A stretch of 64,000 nucleotides of DNA from RYN-133 sp036497285 (GTDB lineage Bacteria > Actinomycetota > Actinomycetes > Mycobacteriales > Jatrophihabitantaceae): contig DASXJR010000104.1 of the NCBI GenBank assembly GCA_036497285.1, forward strand, positions 1 through 64,000, written 5' to 3'. Shown piece after piece: positions 43,388 to 50,963 of this stretch (the stretch's first letter is position 1; each line of letters opens with the position of its first letter). The notes below the pieces were generated by a model that searched no databases, was not told the origin of the DNA, and saw only the letters and a list, made by a program, of their open reading frames with translations. The position numbers and the translations under genes were made by a program.

Positions 43388-44506
43388 TCAGCTCCAGTCG
43401 ATGCGGTCGTATGCCGCGCCGAGTTGAGTTCCGAGCTTCGGATCGATTCCGGCTGCCCATGCGATGCGGCCACGGAGGTGGTCCGCGAAATTGGTACGGC
43501 CGCGGGTCTGCGTGCGCCAGCCCTGGGTCGCGCAGTTGTGCAAAATAGCGCGCAGCGCGTCGCGTTCGGTGCGCTCGAGGGTCGGGCGGTCGTTGATCAC
43601 CGTCCCGAGCAGTGCCTGCCGGGTGGACGCACTCATGACGCGTGACTTGCGCTCGGTGAGTGCAAATCCCTCGGCGTGCGCGATCTTGGCGACGAGTTGT
43701 AGGAATCGGCGGCTGCGGGCAGCCAACTCAGCACCGCCGCTGAAGGCCAGATCGTCGACGTAGCGTGTGTAGCCGGCGTCGAATCGGTCGGCCAGGCCTG
43801 CCAGTCGTCGATCGAGGGAGTAGCAGAGCAGGTTGGCGAGCCCTGGAGACGTTGGTGCACCGGTCGGAAGGTGAGGGACGCGCAGCCGGGCTCGGCTGAC
43901 CCGATCGAGGTGCTCGGCGTTAGCTGCGATCACCGAGTCCGGGGCGACCGTCGTCATCAAGCCGGTCAGCGTGTACGCCACGCTTTCCGGCAGTCCTGCG
44001 ATGCGCAGGAGGTTCCAGATACGTCCACCCGGGATCGACGTGAAGAACGACTCGAGATCAGCGCAGAGGAGGACCCTCGCGCCCGCGTGCGGCGCGACCA
44101 TCGTTCGAACGGAACGCTCGCGCACCCCGCCGTGCGCCGCTTGATGTAACGCGATCGGTTGCAGCACGTGGCGAAGCAGCCGCCGCTGGATCTCTTTGAG
44201 TCTCGGCTTGGGCGCCGCTACCAGCCGCACCCCGCCCGGACGACGGTGCACCGTCCAGCGGTAGTGCTGTAGGCGCTGAGGCAGCAGCCGGGCCTGCGAA
44301 TGGACGTCGGCGAACCAAGCCAGCTCGCCTTGATCAAGATCGAGCAGCCTCGTGAGCGCGGCGTGATCGTGCAGTTCCGCAACGGGCCAGCGCCTCCGAA
44401 CGATGCGGGTTGGTTCGGGCGTCCAAACCACGATCTGCGGAACGCGGCGATGCCTCCAAGGCCTTCGTCCAGGCCGGACACGTCTGCAGATAGCCGGCCA
44501 GTTCAC
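43388..44506 (-). CDS. Retron-type reverse transcriptase (catalytic part)
   Basis: A 372-aa reading frame holding a complete RT domain. Visible blocks are WTVHRRPGGVRLVAAPKPRL, AAHGGVRERSVRTMVAPHAG, LLCADLESFFTSI (first Asp), LPTGAPTSPGLANLLC and YTRYVDDLAFSG (YxDD catalytic pair), then LTERKSRVMSASTRQALLGT and LRAILHNCATQGWR. The layout follows retron RTs, but the NAxxH motif reads MVAPH and the VTG motif reads LLG. Active-site Asps are intact. The GTG 44506 start lacks a ribosome site, and the N-terminal family segment lies in another frame (44440-44690). A retron-like inverted repeat lies just upstream. Confidence 0.85.
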   Translation of the reverse strand: MNWPAICRRVRPGRRPWRHRRVPQIVVWTPEPTRIVRRRWPVAELHDHAALTRLLDLDQGELAWFADVHSQARLLPQRLQHYRWTVHRRPGGVRLVAAPKPRLKEIQRRLLRHVLQPIALHQAAHGGVRERSVRTMVAPHAGARVLLCADLESFFTSIPGGRIWNLLRIAGLPESVAYTLTGLMTTVAPDSVIAANAEHLDRVSRARLRVPHLPTGAPTSPGLANLLCYSLDRRLAGLADRFDAGYTRYVDDLAFSGGAELAARSRRFLQLVAKIAHAEGFALTERKSRVMSASTRQALLGTVINDRPTLERTERDALRAILHNCATQGWRTQTRGRTNFADHLRGRIAWAAGIDPKLGTQLGAAYDRIDWS

Positions 44507-44690
44507 GCGGACGATCAGTCGGGGCTTCGCGGTAAGCGGTATGCACCTGGTCGACGAGTTCGACGAGCCACTTCGGCGCCCGAGTTCGCCCGAGCGCGAC
44601 CTGCGCGCGAGACAGCGTCGCCGGGCGCTTCCACGGCCCGGCCAGCATCGACAACGCGAGGCCGTTTGAGACCCTGTCGTGCAGATTCAT
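44440..44690 (-). pseudogene. N-terminal segment of the reverse transcriptase, in a different frame
   Basis: From ATG 44690 the frame reads MNLHDRVSNGLALSMLAGPW, then RAPKWLVELVDQVHTAYREA and RPRELAGYLQTCPAWTKALE. I recognise this as the N-terminal helical segment of actinobacterial RTs of this type, normally continuous with the HRRVPQIVVWTPEP part seen in the downstream frame. The switch requires a +1 shift near 44440-44470. It is therefore a frameshift mutation, a sequencing error or a programmed event. There is no purine-rich ribosome site before 44690. Confidence 0.6.
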
Positions 44691-44700
44691 TGCGGCGGGA

Positions 44701-44847
44701 GGGACGAAGGCAGCCCTTCTCTGATGTGCGCGCCCTTGCTTGCACGGAGTGCGATGTCGGGCGTGTGACGCGATGATCTGCGTGCGGTGTTGCGCTCGTG
44801 GTTACCCCGAACTGATCGGATGATCCCGATCTTCCTGCCTTCGTCCC
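44701..44847 (-). ncRNA. Candidate retron msr-msd RNA with 13-bp a1/a2 inverted repeat
   Basis: A perfect 13-bp inverted repeat, GGGACGAAGGCAG at 44701-44713 and CTGCCTTCGTCCC at 44835-44847, flanks about 120 nt just upstream of the RT gene; the inner edge is 10 nt from ATG 44690. In retrons the a1 and a2 repeats enclose the msr and msd in this order before the RT. Between them, on the minus strand, lie hairpins GATCGG/CCGATC (44814-44831), GCGT/ACGC (44761-44771) and GCAC/GTGC (44742-44752). The long msd stem usual in retrons is not obvious. No branching G can be assigned firmly. Confidence 0.5.
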
Positions 44848-44937
44848 CCTGCACGTGCGAAGGATAGCCAGATCCGGTGTTGCATGGTCCTCAAGTCAGA
44901 GATCCGCCGGTCGTGGGTGGTGTTGGCAGCTAGAGAG

Positions 44938-46128
44938 ATGGGACGGACGGTGCGGAAGGTCTCGATCGAGCAGCGGCGCGCGCTCTTGGTGCGCCGACAC
45001 CACCTCACCGGCGATGCCGTCGGCCCGGAGCAGGCCACGCGCGCAGTTGTCGCGCTGCACGCCACCGACCCTGCGTCGGTCTACCTGTCCGTGCTGGCCC
45101 GCAGTCGAACCTCGACGCTGCAGGACGTGGCAGCAGCGATGTACGAGCGTCGCACGCTCGTGCGTTGGATGGCGATGCGTCGCACTCTGTTCCTGTTCGG
45201 CCGTGATGACATCCCGATGGTGCAAGCCGCCGTCAGCACCCCGCTCGCCGCGGCTCTGCGCCGCCGGCTCATCAGCCGCATCGAGCGCAACGGCACCGAA
45301 CCGCCCGTCGCAGGCCCCGTGGACACGTGGCTGCAGTCACTCGAACACGCGGTCGCCGATGCTCTCGTCGGGAGCGGCAGTGCTACCGGTGCGCAGCTCG
45401 CCGCTGCCGTGCCCGCGCTCGGAACCGTCATCGCCGCTCCTACGGCGTCCGAGCGCCCGCAGGCGCTGACCTCGCTGGTGCTGACGCTGATGAGCGCCGA
45501 GGGCGGCATCGTCCGCGCCTCACCGACCGGCGCGTGGACCAGCCGCCATCACCGCTGGGAGCCGGTACATTCCTGGTGGCCGGCCGGCATCCCTAAATCG
45601 AAGCCGGCCCACGCCGAGTCCGCTCTCGTACGCCGCTGGCTCGAACGGTTCGGGCCCGCGACGTTGGAAGATCTGCAGTGGTGGACCGGCTGGACCAAGA
45701 CAACCCTGCGCCGTGCCCTGGAAGCCGTCACCATCAACGAAGTCGACCTGCATGGCCAGGCAGGCATTGACCTCGTCCGACCCGAATTGGAGCCGGGCCC
45801 GATCGCACACACCCGACCGAACGTCACGCTCCTGCCTGCCCTGGACCCCACCCCCATGGGATGGAAGCACCGTGACTGGTTCTTCGGCATCGACCGCCGC
45901 ACGGTGTTCGACCGCACCGGAAACGTTGGCCCGACCATCTGGCTCAACGGCGAAGTCGTCGGCTCGTGGGCAGCCACCGCGAACGGAGTCGTCACAGCCC
46001 TACTCATCGACCGGGGACACGACGCGGCCGTCGCGGTCGAGGCCGCAGCGGACCAACTCACGCGAAGACTCGACGGCATTGCAGTGACCCCGGCCGCACG
46101 TACTCCGCTGGAACAGTCGCTGGTCTGA
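44938..46128 (+). CDS. Winged-helix DNA-binding protein (HTH_42/YcaQ family)
   Basis: A protein of about 396 aa of the winged helix DNA-binding domain family (pfam06224-like): RRHHLTGDAVGPEQATRAVV, LHATDPASVYLSVLARSRTS, MAMRRTLFLFGRDD, then RRWLERFGPATLEDLQWWTG and PTIWLNGEVVGSWA. E. coli YcaQ (AlkX) of this family protects against crosslinked or alkylated DNA as a glycosylase. It is divergent from the RT unit. The start (44884, 44938 or 44950) is uncertain. A link with the RT is not shown. Confidence 0.78.
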   Translation: MGRTVRKVSIEQRRALLVRRHHLTGDAVGPEQATRAVVALHATDPASVYLSVLARSRTSTLQDVAAAMYERRTLVRWMAMRRTLFLFGRDDIPMVQAAVSTPLAAALRRRLISRIERNGTEPPVAGPVDTWLQSLEHAVADALVGSGSATGAQLAAAVPALGTVIAAPTASERPQALTSLVLTLMSAEGGIVRASPTGAWTSRHHRWEPVHSWWPAGIPKSKPAHAESALVRRWLERFGPATLEDLQWWTGWTKTTLRRALEAVTINEVDLHGQAGIDLVRPELEPGPIAHTRPNVTLLPALDPTPMGWKHRDWFFGIDRRTVFDRTGNVGPTIWLNGEVVGSWAATANGVVTALLIDRGHDAAVAVEAAADQLTRRLDGIAVTPAARTPLEQSLV

Positions 46129-46138
46129 CACGCTGGTA

Positions 46139-47278
46139 TTACGAGTCGGTGCCGCCGGGGCTCGCGCCGTCGCCGCCCTGGATTGCACGCTGGCCGTCCT
46201 TCTCGGCGCCGACGTTCGTGCGGAGCGAGTCGAAGATCGCTAGTCCTTGCCCGACCAGGCCCGAGACCACCTCGGACAGACCGTCGGAACCGTTGAGCAC
46301 CGTCACGTTGGCATTGGCCAGGCCAACCGCAGCCTTCTCGACAATGAGCGGCAGCTGCTCGATGAGCAGTTGGTCCAAGGCGACGCGGTTGCTGGAAGCG
46401 GCCGCCGCAGCCTGGATTTCGGTGCGTTCAGCGTCGGCTTTGGCGAGGATGCGGACCCGTTCGGCCTCCGCCTCGGCCGGCTTGACCACCTCGGACACCA
46501 GCTGCTGCTGACGAAGTTCGGCCTGCCGCTCAGCGAGGCGGGTCTGCTCGTCGATGACTTGTTGCTGCGCCTGGGCCGCGGCAAGTGGACCGGCCTGCGC
46601 TGCTTTCTGTTGTGCGGCTTGGGTCTCGGCCTCGTAGCCGGCCCGGGTGACGGCCGTCTCGCGCTCGTACTCAGCCTGTTTGCGCAGCGACTGCTGCCGC
46701 GCCTCGGCCGCCGCCTGATCAGCAGCGGCCTGCGCGATCTGCGCGGCCTGCTGGATGGCGGCGTTATGAGGTGCTGCCATCGCCTTGATGTAGCCGAGGC
46801 CGCCGTCGTCGATCGACTGAATCTGCAGCGCATCGACGATGAGTCCGATCTTCGCCATCTCCTCCTTGGACCCGTCGAGTACCTCGGTCGCCAGCTTCTG
46901 CCGCTCGGTGATGATCTCTTCGACGGTCATCGAGCCGATGATGGAACGCAGATGCCCGGCGAAAATTCGACCGGTCAACGTCGCCATCTGATTCTGGTCC
47001 GACAAGAACCGTTGGGCGGCGTTGACGATCGATTCCTGATCGTTGCCGATCTTCGCGGCGATGACCGCCTTCACCGTCAGCGCGATGCCCTGCTTCGTCA
47101 CACAAGGTTCGTCGACCTCGGCTTCGAACATCGACAGCGTCAACAATGCGTACTTGCGGAAGAACGGGGCGACGAACGCGCCGTGCCCAGTAACGACGCG
47201 GAACGGAACGTCCGCCGTCGACCTGCCGCCCGAGACGAGCATGGCCTGGTCGGGAGCAGGTACGTGATAACCGAACAT
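46139..47278 (-). CDS. Flotillin/SPFH-domain protein
   Basis: A 379-aa SPFH protein. The N-terminal domain (FGYHVPAPDQAMLVSGG to SDQNQMATLTGRI, RQKLATEVLDGSKEEMAKIG) is followed by a long Ala/Gln/Glu-rich coiled coil (about 175-290, AIQQAAQIAQAAADQAAAEA) and a flotillin C-terminus (NRVALDQLLIEQLPLIVEKA). No membrane helix is seen, which fits peripheral attachment. ATG 47278 has AAGGGA 9 nt upstream. Convergent with the winged-helix gene, 10 nt away. Confidence 0.88.
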   Translation of the reverse strand: MFGYHVPAPDQAMLVSGGRSTADVPFRVVTGHGAFVAPFFRKYALLTLSMFEAEVDEPCVTKQGIALTVKAVIAAKIGNDQESIVNAAQRFLSDQNQMATLTGRIFAGHLRSIIGSMTVEEIITERQKLATEVLDGSKEEMAKIGLIVDALQIQSIDDGGLGYIKAMAAPHNAAIQQAAQIAQAAADQAAAEARQQSLRKQAEYERETAVTRAGYEAETQAAQQKAAQAGPLAAAQAQQQVIDEQTRLAERQAELRQQQLVSEVVKPAEAEAERVRILAKADAERTEIQAAAAASSNRVALDQLLIEQLPLIVEKAAVGLANANVTVLNGSDGLSEVVSGLVGQGLAIFDSLRTNVGAEKDGQRAIQGGDGASPGGTDS

Positions 47279-47306
47279 GGCAAATGATCCCTTCACCCAA
47301 CGACGG

Positions 47307-47546
47307 TCAAAGCTCGAGCAGAGAGTCGACCGGATCCGTCCACGGCATAACGATCACGGTTCGTGGCCCGAGGGTCTGAACAACGATGACCGCCTGACCC
47401 TTCGCCAACGGCGTGGCCGATCGAGCGATGAACGTCTCGGTGCCGCCGCGAATGCGCACCTCAACCTCGCCCGCGCCATCCTCGCCGCGAGTGGGCGTCG
47501 TGATCCGCCCTGCCAGCCCGATCGGCGACGTATCTGCCGACGCCAT
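47307..47546 (-). CDS. NfeD C-terminal (OB-fold) domain protein
   Basis: A 79-aa protein that looks like the OB-fold domain of NfeD alone: IGLAGRITTPTRGEDG, GEVEVRIRGGTETFIAR, ATPLAKGQAVIVVQTLGP, TVIVMPW. NfeD and flotillin genes are typically adjacent and encode membrane-microdomain partners. Here no protease or membrane domain is present. It is 28 nt upstream of the flotillin gene on the same strand, so probably one operon. Confidence 0.72.
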   Translation of the reverse strand: MASADTSPIGLAGRITTPTRGEDGAGEVEVRIRGGTETFIARSATPLAKGQAVIVVQTLGPRTVIVMPWTDPVDSLLEL

Positions 47547-47712
47547 CAGCTGCTCACTGGCTATGAGACAGCGCGATGATCACCACGGCCGAGATGCTAC
47601 TACCGCGGGACGCACTCCCGGGGGCGCTTACGGAATGTGTCCAAACGGATCACCCGAACCGGATCGAATCGGCACAAATCAGAGTCATGCGCGTGACGGG
47701 CGACCGTCGCGC

Positions 47713-47869
47713 TCAAACGAGACCCAACTGGCGCAGCACGGTAACGCCGTCGTCCAGTCCGATCTCCTCGGCGATCAGCCCGTTGTCGATCCTGAGAACA
47801 CTGGTGCCGGTAACCCATGGTCTTGGCCGTACTCGGGGTCGGCAGACCGCCGAGGGGCAGATCGGTCAT
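47713..47869 (-). pseudogene. Ester cyclase/SnoaL-like remnant
   Basis: The last 33 codons before TGA 47713 read VTGTSVLRIDNGLIAEEIGL and then DDGVTVLRQLGLV, the exact style of the ester cyclase C-terminus. Upstream, another frame reads DLPLGGLPTPSTAKTM, which is where that family carries its GLPPTG-type strand. So one frameshift lies near 47818 and the N-terminal two thirds are missing. It is a decayed gene divergent from the sigma factor gene. Confidence 0.5.
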
Positions 47870-47913
47870 CGGGCCAACCTCACGCCGGCTTCGTCCGGTG
47901 CGTCTTCAATGGG

Positions 47914-48405
47914 ATGAGTATGAAACCGCCATTCGAGAAGCTGGTCGCCGAGCACGGCGACACGGTGCTACGCGTGTGTCATGTGCTGCTCGGAACGCAT
48001 GACGCCGACGACGCATGGTCGGAGACGTTCCTCTCGGCGCTGCGCGCCTACCCACAGTTGCCCGAGACGGCGAACGTGGAGGCGTGGCTGGTGACCATCG
48101 CACGCCGGAGGGCCATTGACGCGCTGCGCGCGATGAAGCGACGGCCGCTTCCTGCCGAGCACTTGCCTGAGGCGCCGACCGAACTCGGTGTGCCGGATGC
48201 CACTGACGACGACCTGTGGCGGTCGGTACGCAACCTTCCGGACAAGCAACGGCAGGCGGTCGCCTATCACTACGTCGCCGGCCTGCCGTACGCCGAGATC
48301 GCCCAGCTTGTCGGAGGTAGCGCCGACGCGGCGCGTCGGGCTGCCGCAGACGGCATCACAAACCTGAAGAAGACCTACTCGCGGAGGAGAGGGGCAGCGT
48401 CATGA
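47914..48405 (+). CDS. ECF-type RNA polymerase sigma factor
   Basis: A 163-aa sigma-70 family protein. Region 2 is EKLVAEHGDTVLRVCHVLLG then DADDAWSETFLSALRAYP, and region 4 is VRNLPDKQRQAVAYHYVAGL then PYAEIAQLVGGSADAARRAA. It directs transcription of a small regulon, probably including its own operon. No anti-sigma gene follows; instead ogt overlaps it by ATGA and a 2OG oxygenase comes next. ATG 47914 or 47920 may be the start. Confidence 0.85.
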   Translation: MSMKPPFEKLVAEHGDTVLRVCHVLLGTHDADDAWSETFLSALRAYPQLPETANVEAWLVTIARRRAIDALRAMKRRPLPAEHLPEAPTELGVPDATDDDLWRSVRNLPDKQRQAVAYHYVAGLPYAEIAQLVGGSADAARRAAADGITNLKKTYSRRRGAAS

Positions 48406-49016
48406 ATGGTGATCACGCCGACGAAGGCGTTATGGCAGCCCTGTCGGCACCTGCGGACGCCGAGACGCTGCGGAGGCTGCACGGTCGCCTCGAACGCGAG
48501 GCCGAGCAACACGGGCTGCTCGACGTCGCGTACACCGTCGTCGACTCACCCGTCGGCCCGCTACTGCTGGCCGCGACCACGCGTGGCCTGGTTCGAGTGG
48601 CCTATGCCAGCGAAGGGCACGAGCGCGTTCTCGAGACGCTCGCGCAGAAGTTGAGTCCACGTCTGCTGCGCGCGCCGAACCGCCTGGACGCGGCCCTCCG
48701 AGAACTCGACGAGTATTTCGCCAAGCGCCGTCGGGTCTTCGACCTACCGCTGGACCTTTCGTTGTCCCGTGGGTTCCGCCAGCTCGTCCAGACACGGCTT
48801 CCAGCGATCGGCTACGGGCAGACACGCAGCTACCGCGAAGTCGCCGAGCTGGTCGGTAATCCGAAGGCCGTCCGCGCGGTTGGCACCGCCTGCGCGACCA
48901 ACCCGCTTCCCGTCGTCGTCCCCTGCCACCGCGTGCTTCCCGCTGACGGATCCGTCGGCAGATATGTCGGTGGCGCGCAGGCCAAGGCGACGCTGTTGAA
49001 CCTGGAGGCAGCGTGA
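48402..49016 (+). CDS. ogt: Methylated-DNA-protein cysteine methyltransferase
   Basis: A 204-aa O6-alkylguanine-DNA alkyltransferase. The active site is VVVPCHRVLPADGSVGRYVG with the acceptor Cys in PCHRV, preceded by RAVGTACATNPLP and YGQTRSYREVAELVGNP. An N-terminal 35-aa extra piece precedes the family core. It repairs O6-methylguanine directly and is used once. Translational coupling to an ECF sigma gene suggests induction upon alkylation. Confidence 0.93.
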   Translation: MNGDHADEGVMAALSAPADAETLRRLHGRLEREAEQHGLLDVAYTVVDSPVGPLLLAATTRGLVRVAYASEGHERVLETLAQKLSPRLLRAPNRLDAALRELDEYFAKRRRVFDLPLDLSLSRGFRQLVQTRLPAIGYGQTRSYREVAELVGNPKAVRAVGTACATNPLPVVVPCHRVLPADGSVGRYVGGAQAKATLLNLEAA

Positions 49017-49747
49017 GTCGCAGAGCCGAGGCATCAGCCGATCGCTGGCGCACCCGTGTCGAGGCCGGCGACTGGGGCGGCATCAGCGCTGAGCTCGACG
49101 AATGCGGCGGAGCGCTGCTGCCCGAGTTGCTGGGGGCGGACGAGACCGAGTACGTGCGCGATCTGTACGACCGCGACGAACTGTTCCGTAGCACGGTGGA
49201 CATGGGGCGGCACCGGTTCGGAGCGGGGCAGTACCGATACTTTCGGGCGCCGTATCCCGAGCCGATCGAACGATTGAAGCAGGCGCTGTATCCGCGGCTG
49301 CTGCCGATCGCCCGCGACTGGTGGGGCAAGCTCGGCCGGCGCGCGCCATGGCCGGACACGCTCGACGAATGGCTGCAGATGTGCCACGACGCTGGTCAGG
49401 TCAAGTCGACCGCGATCCTGTTGCGCTATGCGCAGCGTGACTGGAACGCATTGCATCGCGACCTGTACGGCGACCTGATCTTCCCGCTGCAGGTCGTGAT
49501 CAACCTCAACAAGCCCGGAGAAGACCACGCCGGCGGCGAGTTCCTCCTGCTCGAGCAACGTCCGCGCGCGCAGTCGCGCGGCACAGCGACCCTCATCCCG
49601 CACGGACACGGATACGTGTTCACCACCCGAGAACGTCCGGTCCAGTCCTCGCGCGGCTGGTCGGCGGCGCCGGTACGCCACGGCGTATCCGTGATCCGCT
49701 CCGGCCGCAGGCACGCCCTCGGGCTGGTGTTCCACGACGCGGCGTAA
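49013..49747 (+). CDS. 2-oxoglutarate/Fe(II)-dependent oxygenase
   Basis: A 244-aa 2OG-Fe(II) dioxygenase: the HxD motif is in WNALHRDLYGDLIFPLQVVI, and the distal His and 2OG-binding Arg are in PVRHGVSVIRSGRRHALGLV. Flanking parts (YRYFRAPYPEPIERLKQALY) fit the DUF2086 class. It overlaps ogt by GTGA. Some oxygenases of this fold act on alkylated DNA (AlkB), so co-expression with Ogt hints at the same role, but substrate is not proved. Confidence 0.8.
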   Translation: MSRRAEASADRWRTRVEAGDWGGISAELDECGGALLPELLGADETEYVRDLYDRDELFRSTVDMGRHRFGAGQYRYFRAPYPEPIERLKQALYPRLLPIARDWWGKLGRRAPWPDTLDEWLQMCHDAGQVKSTAILLRYAQRDWNALHRDLYGDLIFPLQVVINLNKPGEDHAGGEFLLLEQRPRAQSRGTATLIPHGHGYVFTTRERPVQSSRGWSAAPVRHGVSVIRSGRRHALGLVFHDAA

Positions 49748-49818
49748 CCCCCTGCGGGTGTGCCGCAGCGGGATTAGGCTGCATCGGCAGAACACTTCGG
49801 CTCGTAAGGGACGGCGCA

Positions 49819-49947
49819 GTGAAACACTCGATAGCCGGAGCGGCCAAGTGGATCGTCGCCGGTGTCGGGGCCGCGCTGGCCTGGATCGCGATTGTCTCCA
49901 CGCCGCGGTCCAAACCTGACGAGTCGCCTTCTCAACGGAAATCGTGA
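49819..49947 (+). CDS. Small single-helix membrane protein
   Basis: A 42-aa frame from GTG 49819 to TGA 49947. A central hydrophobic helix (WIVAGVGAALAWIAIVS) is flanked by a Lys/His N-terminus and a Lys/Ser/Asp/Pro C-terminus. AAGGGA sits 8 nt upstream. The gap of 313 nt between the oxygenase gene and the next gene otherwise holds nothing recognisable. No homologue is recognised. Confidence 0.4.
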   Translation: MKHSIAGAAKWIVAGVGAALAWIAIVSTPRSKPDESPSQRKS

Positions 49948-50060
49948 CGCCGTAGGTCCGGTGTGCGGGCGGAAGCGGCCCAAGCGGCCTGGGCCATACC
50001 CTCCATGCATTTCTGGCACCTCGAACTCGCCTGATCCCGGCCGGCCGGCTTTCGAGCCAG

Positions 50061-50405
50061 CTACCCCTTCACGTAGGCGAACGTCTCAACGACCTGCCCG
50101 TCGCGCACACGCACCACATCAACGCCACGCACATGCCCGTCGCCCCAGTCGTACCGCCACCGGACCAGCCCCCGGTCTTCGACGGTCAGGATCTCCTCCA
50201 TCTCGAACCGCGCCTCCGGTGACTGGTCGAAGAACGCCTGGCACGCCCCCAACACCGCGGCACGGCCGACGTGGCGGGTGCCGTCGGGTGGGTCGGTGCT
50301 CTCGAAGCCACACTCCTCATGCACCATTTGCGCCAACGCATCGATGTCGTGGCTGTTGAGCGCGTCGTGGAACCGTTCGATCGCATCACGCGTGTCGTCG
50401 CCCAT
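50061..50405 (-). CDS. SnoaL-like (NTF2 fold) protein
   Basis: A 114-aa protein of the NTF2/SnoaL class: AIERFHDALNSHDIDALAQM, EECGFESTDPPDG, RHVGRAAVLGACQAFFDQSP and the strand VDVVRVRDGQVVETFAYVKG. A strong GAGGAGG site lies before ATG 50405. Members are diverse; function unknown. Confidence 0.85.
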   Translation of the reverse strand: MGDDTRDAIERFHDALNSHDIDALAQMVHEECGFESTDPPDGTRHVGRAAVLGACQAFFDQSPEARFEMEEILTVEDRGLVRWRYDWGDGHVRGVDVVRVRDGQVVETFAYVKG

Positions 50406-50605
50406 TACCGCCTCCTCCTCTTGCGACCCATGGTGCCGCCGCCACCGGCCGCGCGGAAGAGCCCCAGTGGCCACTCATGGCCTGAAGTCGGTGCCATCGT
50501 CGCGCATGAGAGATCGGCTCGGCCGTGCGGTGTCGAAACGGGCAGTGTTCGATCGTCGGGATAGTGGTCGGGCCCGATCGGGCCTCTCATCGAGCGGACG
50601 TGGTT

Positions 50606-50959
50606 ATGGCGAAATACCTGGTTCTCATCTACGGCGACGAGCAGACATGGCTGAACGCGTCGTCGGAGTGGGAGGCAACGAACGCCGCGGGCCACAGGGC
50701 CTTCAACGTCGAAGCCGGTCGTGCCGTGGTCGGCGGCGACGAACTCGAGGGCACAGCCGCCGCGGTCAGCCTTCGTGGGGATGCCGCGGGCGGCTTCATC
50801 AAGACCGACGGACCGTTCTTGGAAACCAAAGAGGTGCTCGGCGGCTACTACCTGCTGGATGCGCACGATCTCGAGGGGGCGGTCAGGCTCGCCAGCCGCA
50901 TTCCTGAGGCATCGTCGCCGTTCAGCGGTGTCGAGATCCGTCCCATCAAGGGACAGTGA
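50606..50959 (+). CDS. YCII-related domain protein
   Basis: A 117-aa YCII-type protein (DGPI family): AKYLVLIYGDEQTWLN, GGDELEGTAAAVSLR, DGPFLETKEVLGGYYLLDAH, and VEIRPIK. Such proteins often pair with ECF sigma factors in actinobacteria. It is followed 4 nt later by a DHFR-like gene in the same operon. ATG 50606 starts it. Confidence 0.83.
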   Translation: MAKYLVLIYGDEQTWLNASSEWEATNAAGHRAFNVEAGRAVVGGDELEGTAAAVSLRGDAAGGFIKTDGPFLETKEVLGGYYLLDAHDLEGAVRLASRIPEASSPFSGVEIRPIKGQ

Positions 50960-50963
50960 CAGC

